Shown here: positions 34,914 to 41,684 of the stretch, in pieces | Layout of the letters: the number at the start of each line of letters is the position of its first letter | How positions within the stretch are numbered: the first letter of the stretch is position 1 | Assembly: GCA_937902125.1 (NCBI GenBank) | Contig: CALDIB010000035.1 | Coordinates: 1 to 60,662 of the forward strand | Length of the DNA stretch: 60,662 bases | Source: an uncultured Treponema sp. | GTDB taxonomy: Bacteria > Spirochaetota > Spirochaetia > Treponematales > Treponemataceae | Reading direction: 5' to 3' | Position numbers and translations under genes: made by a program | The notes under the pieces: generated by a model | What the model was told of the DNA's origin: nothing | What the model saw: the letters and a program-made list of their open reading frames with translations, nothing else | Databases searched by the model: none

Positions 34914-35789
34914 TTACTTTTCTTCAGCCAAATACTTTAAGTATTCGCCGTAGCTTGTCTTGTAGAGCGCGGCCAATTTTAGCAAGCCGTCCTTGTCAAT
35001 CCACCGGTTGTTATAGGCGATTTCCTCCAAGCAGCTGACATAAAGGCCTGTTCTTTTTTGAATTGTGGCGATAAAGTTTCCCGCGTCCAAAAGGCCGTCA
35101 TAGGTGCCGGTGTCAAGCCAAGTAAGGCCGCGGCCAAACAGTTCCACGCTAAGCCTTCCACGCTCAAGGTAGGCGTTGTTCACGCTGGTGATTTCTATCT
35201 CGCCCCGGGCGGAAGGCTTGACGTTCTTGGCTATTTCCACCACAGAATTGTCGTAAAAGTAAAGGCCGGGAACCGCGTAATTGGACTTAGGTTTTTGGGG
35301 CTTTTCTTCGATTCCCAAAACTTTTCCGCTTTTGTCAAATTCAACCACGCCGTAAGCGGTGGGATTCTTTATATAGTAGCCAAAAATCACGGCGCCGCCG
35401 TCTTTGTTGATTTTTTCCGTCGAGCGCTTTAAGGAATCGGAAAAGGCTTGGCCGTAAAAAATATTGTCTCCCAAAACCAAGGCCACCGAGTCTCCTCCGA
35501 TAAATTTCTCTCCAACTATAAAGGCGTCGGCCAAGCCCCTCGGCTTATCCTGAACGGCGTACTCAAACTTCATTCCAAGCCAAGAGCCGTCGCCAAAAAG
35601 CTCCTTAAAGGCGCTTATGTCCCGAGGAGTTGATATTATCAAAACTTCCCGAATGCCCGCCAACATGAGGACGCTGACCGGGTAGTAAATCATTGGCTTG
35701 TCGTAAAGGGGCAAGATTTGCTTTGAAACCGCTTTGGTAATCGGGTAAAGGCGGGTGCCGCTTCCGCCTGCAAGAACAATTCCTTTCAT
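34914..35789 (-). CDS. rfbA: Glucose-1-phosphate thymidylyltransferase
   Basis: This 291-residue enzyme makes dTDP-glucose, the first step to dTDP-rhamnose and related deoxysugars. It opens with MKGIVLAGGSGTRLYPITKA and has SKQILPLYDKPMIYYP, LVLGDNIFYG, GVVEFD and FVGRGLTWLDTGTYDGLL-like features (here LFGRGLTWLDTGT). It starts the minus-strand operon with rfbC and a glycosyltransferase. A TATCAT element ends eight bases before the ATG and there is no Shine-Dalgarno, so the transcript may be leaderless. It is divergent from the phosphonate operon across 202 bases. Confidence 0.95.
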   Translation of the reverse strand: MKGIVLAGGSGTRLYPITKAVSKQILPLYDKPMIYYPVSVLMLAGIREVLIISTPRDISAFKELFGDGSWLGMKFEYAVQDKPRGLADAFIVGEKFIGGDSVALVLGDNIFYGQAFSDSLKRSTEKINKDGGAVIFGYYIKNPTAYGVVEFDKSGKVLGIEEKPQKPKSNYAVPGLYFYDNSVVEIAKNVKPSARGEIEITSVNNAYLERGRLSVELFGRGLTWLDTGTYDGLLDAGNFIATIQKRTGLYVSCLEEIAYNNRWIDKDGLLKLAALYKTSYGEYLKYLAEEK

Positions 35790-35797
35790 AGTTTACT

Positions 35798-35819
35798 ATG
35801 ATAGCGCGCTTCGCGCGCT
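35798..35819 (-). promoter_or_regulatory. -10 element and adjoining palindrome upstream of rfbA
   Basis: TATCAT on the minus strand (35803-35798) lies eight bases before the rfbA ATG. A perfect palindrome AGCGCGC/GCGCGCT (35803-35819) overlaps its upstream edge and would sit inside the promoter spacer, a possible operator. No -35 consensus is visible. Confidence 0.4.
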
Positions 35820-35926
35820 TTTGCTAGTGGTAATATTGACTTTCCGCTTGCGCGGAACACTGGCAACAGCGCCTTTTTCGCGATTTTTCAATACAAGCGG
35901 CAAAGCAAGGACGTCCGCAAGCGCGA

Positions 35927-35955
35927 TTGATTAAAAAGAGAGCATTCATTATAAT
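35927..35955 (+). promoter_or_regulatory. Strong promoter of the phosphonate operon
   Basis: TTGATT (35927-35932), an exact 17-base spacer and a perfect TATAAT (35950-35955). It is followed by a normal leader with AAAGGAG eight bases before the ATG at 35992. This is the only clear promoter before the run of genes to about 46,015. Confidence 0.75.
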
Positions 35956-35991
35956 GGTGAAAACAAAATTGATTCAAAAAGGAGTCTTAAA

Positions 35992-37257
35992 ATGGCTTTT
36001 CTTTACATCGACCCTGGAACTGGAAGCATGCTCTTTTCCATCGTCATCGGAGCGGCGGCCACCCTTTTCTTTTTGGCAAAAGCCGCTTGGCTCAAACTCA
36101 AGCTCTTTTTAAGCGGAAGTAAGGGAAAAGACGCCGCCCTTAGGGACGCTTCCTACAAGCCTTACGCCGTTTATTCCGAGGGAAAAAACTACTGGAACAC
36201 CTTCAAGCCGGTTTGCGACGAGTTTGAAAGGCGGCAAATTCCCCTGTCCTTTTTGACAAGCTCCAAGGACGACCCCTGCTTTGACCAAGGCTACCAATTT
36301 GTCAAGCCTGAATTTATCGGCGAAGGAAACGCGGCCTTCGCGCGTCTCAACATGCTGTCGGCGGGAATTCTTCTTTCCACCACTCCCGGCCTCAACGTCT
36401 ACCAGTGGAAGCGAAGCCGCAATGTCCGGCATTACGCGCATGTCCTTCACATGGCCAACGACGCCACCACCTACCGCTTGTTCGGCTTGGACTACTACGA
36501 CTCGGTTTTGCTTACCGGCGACTACCAGGCCGCCGACTTGCGGTATTTGGAAGAGGCGCGGGGCGTCGCAAAAAAAAGCCTTGTGGCCGTTGGCTGCCCC
36601 TACCTTGACGTTTTGGCGGCCAAAATGAAAGACGTTCCCGACGAGGAAAGCCATCCCTTTACGGTTTTGGTCTCTCCCTCATGGGGCGACGTGGGCGTGC
36701 TAAAGCGCTACGGCGAAAAATTGCTTGACCCCCTTTCAAAGACAGGCTGGAGAATCATCGTCCGCCCCCACCCCCAGTCAAAAAAATCCGAGGCGGACAT
36801 GCTGGAACGCTTGGAGGCGCGCTACAAGGATTGCAAGAACGTTGAATGGGACTACGAACGCGACAACATTTACTCCCTAAAAAAAGCCGACATAATGATT
36901 TCAGACTTTTCGGGAATCATATTCGACTACACTTTCCTGCGGGACAAGCCGGTGATGTATGTAAAGGCCGGCATGAACCTCATGCCCTACGACGCATACG
37001 ACCTTCCAGACCACGGAGAAAGGCTTTGGCAGTTTGAGACGCTAAAGAAAATTGGCATTGAATTGAACGAAAGCCAATTTGAGAACATCAAGGAAGTGAT
37101 TCAAAACGCCAGCGACAGCGCCGAATTGGCCGCAGGCCGCAAACGCGCCAAGGAAGAAGCTTGGACAAACATCGGGCAGGCGGGAAAAAACATAGCCGAC
37201 TACATGATAAAGACAGTGGAAGAGCAAAACAAAGAAACCGCAAAGGAGACAGCGTAA
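35992..37257 (+). CDS. CDP-glycerol glycerophosphotransferase-like enzyme, candidate phosphonate transferase
   Basis: This 421-residue protein has an N-terminal YIDPGTGSML motif and membrane helix (about 14-38), then a GT-B domain of the TagB/TagF type: LVSPSWGDVGVLKRYG, IIVRPHPQS, and ADIMISDFSGIIFDY. Family members move glycerol or ribitol phosphate from a CDP-linked donor to a polymer. Here it is the first gene of an operon that makes CMP-aminoethylphosphonate, and its stop overlaps aepX by one base (TAATG). I infer that it transfers aminoethylphosphonate from the CMP-linked donor to a membrane-bound glycan. Ordinary alditol-phosphate transfer remains possible. Confidence 0.8.
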   Translation: MAFLYIDPGTGSMLFSIVIGAAATLFFLAKAAWLKLKLFLSGSKGKDAALRDASYKPYAVYSEGKNYWNTFKPVCDEFERRQIPLSFLTSSKDDPCFDQGYQFVKPEFIGEGNAAFARLNMLSAGILLSTTPGLNVYQWKRSRNVRHYAHVLHMANDATTYRLFGLDYYDSVLLTGDYQAADLRYLEEARGVAKKSLVAVGCPYLDVLAAKMKDVPDEESHPFTVLVSPSWGDVGVLKRYGEKLLDPLSKTGWRIIVRPHPQSKKSEADMLERLEARYKDCKNVEWDYERDNIYSLKKADIMISDFSGIIFDYTFLRDKPVMYVKAGMNLMPYDAYDLPDHGERLWQFETLKKIGIELNESQFENIKEVIQNASDSAELAAGRKRAKEEAWTNIGQAGKNIADYMIKTVEEQNKETAKETA

Positions 37258-38558
37258 TGGCAAAGACAGTTTACTTAGGAATCACCGGCGACATAATCCA
37301 TCCTGGAATAATCAACATCATAAACCAAGGCGCCCAACTGGGCGAGCTTACAATCGGACTTTTGACCGACAGCGCGATTGTAAGCCACAAGCGCCTGCCC
37401 TACCTTTCCTACGAGCAGCGAAAGCAAGTTGTGGAAAACATAAAGGGCGTGTCCCGCGTCGTTCCCCAAGAGGAATGGAGCTATGTTCCCAACCTAAAAA
37501 AATACAAGCCGGACTACATGATTCACGGCGACGACTGGAAGACCAACTACCTTTCAAAAATTCGGGACGAAGTTTTTGAAGCCGTAAAGGAATGGGGCGG
37601 CCAAGTTGTGGAAATTCCCTACACTCAAGGGATCAACTCGTCGGCCTTGGCGGAGAACGCCTCATCAATCGGAACCACGCCCGACATTCGCCGCGCCGCC
37701 TTGCGCCGTCTTTTGGCCGCAAAACCCGTTGTCCGCATTTTGGAGGCGCATTCAGGACTTAGCGGCTTGATTGCCGAACGAACCCAAGTTGTAAAGGAAG
37801 ACGGCGTCCACCAGTTTGACGGAATGTGGTCGTCTTCGCTGACGGATTCCACCAGCAAGGGAAAGCCGGACATCGAAGCCGTTGACCTTACCACAAGAAT
37901 GCAGTCCTTGACCGACATTTTGGAATGCACCACAAAGCCCATCATTTACGACGGCGACACGGGCGACATTCCAGAGCACTTTGTGTTCACTGTCCGCACG
38001 CTGGAAAGAAACGGAGTGAGCGCCGTAATCATCGAAGACAAAAAGGGCCTTAAAAAGAATTCGCTTTTTGGAACGGAAGCCAAGCAAGTCCTTGCCACAG
38101 AAGAGGAATTTTGCGAAAAAATCGCGGCAGGAAAAAAGGCGCAGGTCACAAAGGACTTTATGATTATCGCCCGAATAGAGGAAATCATCGCGGGCTACTC
38201 CGTGGAAGACGCGCTTAAAAAAGCCTTCGCGGCAGTCAAAACCGGAGCGGACGGAGTCATGATTCATTCCAAGGACAAGAGCGGAATGGACATAAAGGAA
38301 TTTTGCCAAAAGTTCCGCGCCGAATACAAGAGCGTTCCCATTGTCTTGGTTCCAACGACATACAACCAGTTCACCGAAAAGGAATTAGGCGAATGGGGCG
38401 CCAACATCATCATTTACGCAAACCATATGCTCCGCGCCTCCTACCCCGCCATGGCCAAGTGCGCCGAGACGATTTTGCAGGCCGAGCGCAGCCTTGAAGT
38501 CAACGACCTTTGCATGCCCATAAAGCAGATTTTGGAATTGATTCCGGGGACAAAGTAA
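37257..38558 (+). CDS. aepX: Phosphoenolpyruvate mutase with nucleotidyltransferase-like N-terminus
   Basis: This 433-residue enzyme turns phosphoenolpyruvate into phosphonopyruvate, the committed step of nearly all phosphonate synthesis. Residues about 140-433 form the mutase domain, and the diagnostic EDKX5NS motif is intact as EDKKGLKKNS near residue 260. Residues 1-130 resemble a cytidylyltransferase-like fold (VYLGITGDIIHPGI..., MIHGDDW), but the usual HXGH is HPGI, so catalysis by this part is doubtful. The start at 37257 is fixed by the TAATG overlap with the upstream gene. The stop in turn overlaps aepY by one base, so translation is tightly coupled. Confidence 0.94.
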   Translation: MAKTVYLGITGDIIHPGIINIINQGAQLGELTIGLLTDSAIVSHKRLPYLSYEQRKQVVENIKGVSRVVPQEEWSYVPNLKKYKPDYMIHGDDWKTNYLSKIRDEVFEAVKEWGGQVVEIPYTQGINSSALAENASSIGTTPDIRRAALRRLLAAKPVVRILEAHSGLSGLIAERTQVVKEDGVHQFDGMWSSSLTDSTSKGKPDIEAVDLTTRMQSLTDILECTTKPIIYDGDTGDIPEHFVFTVRTLERNGVSAVIIEDKKGLKKNSLFGTEAKQVLATEEEFCEKIAAGKKAQVTKDFMIIARIEEIIAGYSVEDALKKAFAAVKTGADGVMIHSKDKSGMDIKEFCQKFRAEYKSVPIVLVPTTYNQFTEKELGEWGANIIIYANHMLRASYPAMAKCAETILQAERSLEVNDLCMPIKQILELIPGTK

Positions 38559-39685
38559 TGATACGACCTTCTTACTTTTACGACCTTTTGATAAAAAACG
38601 GAACGGATTTTTTTGCCGGAGTTCCAGATTCCTTGCTAAAGAATCTTTGCGCCTACATCACTGACAACGCGCCCGCGGACAAGCACATAATCAGCGCCAA
38701 CGAGGGAAGCGCCACGGGCCTTGCCACAGGCTACCACTTGGCCACCGGAAAAATTCCCATGATTTACATGCAAAACTCAGGCGAAGGGAACATTGTGAAC
38801 CCCTTGATGTCCATCGCCGACCCGGACGTTTATTCAATTCCGATGCTGATCGTCATCGGCTGGCGGGGAGAGCCGGGCGTTCACGACGAGCCCCAGCACG
38901 TAAAGCAGGGAAAGGTCACTTGCGACCTTTTGGATGCGATGAAAGTTCCCTACGAAGTTTTGAGCGAAAACGAGGCCGACCTTCCCTCCCAATTTGAAAG
39001 GGCCTACAAGTACATAAAGGAAAACAAGGCCCAATACGCCTTTGTAATCCGCAAGGGAACCTTTGACGAATACAAATTGCAAAACAACGTTCCGGTGGAA
39101 GGAAAGATGAGCCGCGAGGAAGCGATAGAAAAAATCATGCTTTCTGCCGACGACAAAACAGCCTTTGTCTCAACCACAGGAATGATTAGCCGCGAGCTTT
39201 ACGAGCTTCGCGACAAACACAGCATGGACCACAGCCGCGACTTCCTTACCGTAGGCGGAATGGGACATGCAAGCCAAATAGCGCTTGCCGTCGCCATGCA
39301 GCAAAAAAAACGCGCTGTCTTTTGTCTTGACGGCGACGGAGCGAGCATAATGCAAATGGGCGGCATGGCCACAATCGGAAGCCGAAAGCCTTCAAACTAC
39401 ATTCACTTTGTTCTTAACAACGGAGCGCACGACTCAGTTGGAGGCCAGCCGACCGTGGGCCGCGAGATTGACTTTTGCAAAATCGCAGAGGCTTGCGGCT
39501 ACGAGAACGTAGTCAAAGCCGCCACGCTTAGCGAATTGGACGCGGCCATCGCAAGCGCGAAGGAAAGCAAAAAGCTTTCGTTCATCGAAGTATTGGTAAA
39601 GAAGGGCGCCCGCAAGGATTTGGGAAGGCCAAAGACAACGCCGCGCGAAAACAAAGAAGCGCTGATGGAATTCTTAAAAGACTAA
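38558..39685 (+). CDS. aepY: Phosphonopyruvate decarboxylase
   Basis: This 375-residue thiamine-diphosphate enzyme converts phosphonopyruvate to phosphonoacetaldehyde, which pulls the unfavourable mutase step forward. The ThDP/Mg motif is LDGDGASIMQMGG... followed by LNNGAHDSVGGQPT. The N-terminal pyrimidine-binding domain contains FFAGVPDSLLKNLC and SANEGSATGLATGYH with the conserved glutamate. I chose the ATG at 38558 because it overlaps the aepX stop; the longer frame from 38510 lies inside aepX. It is followed by the AEP cytidylyltransferase/transaminase gene after 19 bases. Confidence 0.95.
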   Translation: MIRPSYFYDLLIKNGTDFFAGVPDSLLKNLCAYITDNAPADKHIISANEGSATGLATGYHLATGKIPMIYMQNSGEGNIVNPLMSIADPDVYSIPMLIVIGWRGEPGVHDEPQHVKQGKVTCDLLDAMKVPYEVLSENEADLPSQFERAYKYIKENKAQYAFVIRKGTFDEYKLQNNVPVEGKMSREEAIEKIMLSADDKTAFVSTTGMISRELYELRDKHSMDHSRDFLTVGGMGHASQIALAVAMQQKKRAVFCLDGDGASIMQMGGMATIGSRKPSNYIHFVLNNGAHDSVGGQPTVGREIDFCKIAEACGYENVVKAATLSELDAAIASAKESKKLSFIEVLVKKGARKDLGRPKTTPRENKEALMEFLKD

Positions 39686-39704
39686 GGCGACGCAGGAGAC
39701 GACA

Positions 39705-41567
39705 ATGGTAAAGCAAGCGATAATCGCGGCCGGCGGCTTGGGAAGCCGCTTTGGCGACAGAACAAAAGAAATGCCCAAGGGCTTTATCCCGATTGACGGC
39801 GTTCCGATGGTGGAACGAAGCGTTCAAAAATTGATTGCCTCGGGCGTTGAGGAAATCATCATCGGAACCGGCCACTGCTCCGAGGCCTACGACGAGCTGG
39901 CCAAAAAATATTCCGTCATAAAAACAGTAAAAAACGAAAACTACGCCAACACTTCCAGCATGGGAACAATCGCCGTTTGCGCGCCTTTCATCAAAGGCGA
40001 CTTTTTCTTGCTCGAAAGCGATTTGCTTTACGACGCGGTTGGCCTTAAAGTCTTGGCCAACGACGAGCGCGAAAATGTTGTTCTTGCAAGCGGCGCGACT
40101 CATTCCGACGACGAAGTTTATTTGGAAAACGGAAGCGACGGCGCCCTATGCCGCGCTACAAAGGATAAGGCCAGCGTAAAGAACTTGGCCGGCGAGCTTG
40201 TGGGAATCTCAAAGCTTTCAAAGGCTTGCCTTGACGAGATGATGGCCTGGTACAAAGCCGACGCCGACCGAATCAAGGCCGACTACGAAAGCGTCTTGGC
40301 GGAAATTTCCAGCGCCGCCGCCTTCAATGCAAAAGTCTATGTCCGCAAAATCGAATATTACGCTTGGACCGAAATCGACGACGAGGCCATGCTTAAGCGC
40401 GCCGTGGAGCAAATATGGCCCCGCGTCCAAGAAAACGAATCCTTGTGGAACGTCCGCCGGGAAGTTCTTTTAAACCCCGGCCCTTCCACAACTACCGACA
40501 GCGTAAAGTACGCGCAAGTCGTTGCCGACATTTGCCCGCGGGAACTTGAATTTGGAAACCTTATGGAAGAAGTCGCCGAGGGCCTTACCGAAGTTTGCGC
40601 GAATCCCAAGGATTACATTACCGTAATGTTCGGTTGCTCGGGCACCGGCGCCGACGAGGCTATGGTAAGCTCTTGCGTTCCGCCGAACGGAAAGCTGCTT
40701 GTGGTTGACAACGGCTCCTACGGCGCTCGTTTGGCCAAAATCGCAAGCGTCTACAAGATTGACATGGATGTGTTCAAGTCCTCTACATACGAGCCGATAG
40801 ACATCGCCGCGCTGGAAAAGCAAATGCAGTCAAAAAAATACACCACCTTCGCGATTGTCTACCATGAAACCACCACCGGCCTTTTAAACGACCTCGCGAC
40901 GATTTGCCCGCTGGCAAAAAAATACGGAATGACGACGATTTGCGACATCGTTTCCGCTTACGGCGGAATGCCCATAGACCTTGGCTCCCTGGGAATAGAC
41001 TTTGCCACAAGCACTTCAAACAAGCACATCGGCGGAATGGCCGGCGTGGGCTTTGTTGTCTGCAAGCGGGAGGAATTGCTCAAGCAAAAAGACTGGCCTA
41101 TGAGAAACTACTACTTGAACCTTTACGACCAGTATAAATACTTTTTGGAAACCAAGCAGACCCGCTTCACTCCGCCAGTCCAGACCTTCTACGCGCTCCG
41201 CCAAGCCATCATCGAAACAAAAGTCGAGACTGTCCAAAAACGCTTTGAGCGCTTTTCCGCCTGCTGGGAAATTTTGGTCAAGGCCTTGGACGAAATGGGC
41301 CTAAAGATGCTGGTGGACAGGAAATACCAATCCCGCTTCATCACCGCGATTTTGATTCCCGACACGCCAAAGTACAGCTTCAACGCGCTTCACGACTGGG
41401 CAAAAAGCTTTGGCTTTACAATCTATCCCGGAAAGTTGGGAAACATCGACACCTTCCGCATCGCCAACATGGGAGACATAAAGCCAAGGGAGATGGAAAG
41501 GTTCACCAAAGTCCTTCGGGAATACATGGAATCCATAGGAGTCGCGTCAAGGCGCGCTAACGCTTAA
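39705..41567 (+). CDS. Fused AEP cytidylyltransferase (PntC) and AEP transaminase
   Basis: This 620-residue bifunctional protein has an N-terminal nucleotidyltransferase (residues about 1-245; AAGGLGSRFGDRTKEMPKG, LLESDLLYD) and a C-terminal PLP-dependent aminotransferase (about 260-620; LLNPGPSTTT, MFGCSGTGADEAMVSS, catalytic lysine in SNKHIGG near residue 439). The aminotransferase half makes 2-aminoethylphosphonate from phosphonoacetaldehyde, and the other half activates it to CMP-AEP. A PntC-transaminase fusion of this layout has been studied from Treponema denticola. The last codons and stop lie inside a GTCAAGGC inverted repeat (41546-41576), so the C-terminal residues (SRRANA) are repeat-encoded. 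Confidence 0.92.
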   Translation: MVKQAIIAAGGLGSRFGDRTKEMPKGFIPIDGVPMVERSVQKLIASGVEEIIIGTGHCSEAYDELAKKYSVIKTVKNENYANTSSMGTIAVCAPFIKGDFFLLESDLLYDAVGLKVLANDERENVVLASGATHSDDEVYLENGSDGALCRATKDKASVKNLAGELVGISKLSKACLDEMMAWYKADADRIKADYESVLAEISSAAAFNAKVYVRKIEYYAWTEIDDEAMLKRAVEQIWPRVQENESLWNVRREVLLNPGPSTTTDSVKYAQVVADICPRELEFGNLMEEVAEGLTEVCANPKDYITVMFGCSGTGADEAMVSSCVPPNGKLLVVDNGSYGARLAKIASVYKIDMDVFKSSTYEPIDIAALEKQMQSKKYTTFAIVYHETTTGLLNDLATICPLAKKYGMTTICDIVSAYGGMPIDLGSLGIDFATSTSNKHIGGMAGVGFVVCKREELLKQKDWPMRNYYLNLYDQYKYFLETKQTRFTPPVQTFYALRQAIIETKVETVQKRFERFSACWEILVKALDEMGLKMLVDRKYQSRFITAILIPDTPKYSFNALHDWAKSFGFTIYPGKLGNIDTFRIANMGDIKPREMERFTKVLREYMESIGVASRRANA

Positions 41568-41655
41568 AGCCTTGACACGCTCCTTTTGCGGCGCGAATTA
41601 AATTATCGCGCCGCAATAAAAGTGGTCAAGGCGCGCTGACGCTTAAAGCCTTGAC
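41546..41655. repeat. Double GTCAAGGC repeat element between pntC-aepT and the YidC-like gene
   Basis: GTCAAGGC/GCCTTGAC inverted pairs lie at 41546-41576 and again at 41625-41655, near-identical over about 30 bases. Between them is a perfect 11-base hairpin, TTGCGGCGCGA/TCGCGCCGCAA (41586-41616). The same architecture recurs after leuB (47206-47277). The first copy overlaps the end of the fused coding region. Confidence 0.8.
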
Positions 41656-41684
41656 ACCCGACGCGCGGTCAAGCAAAGGAAAAG

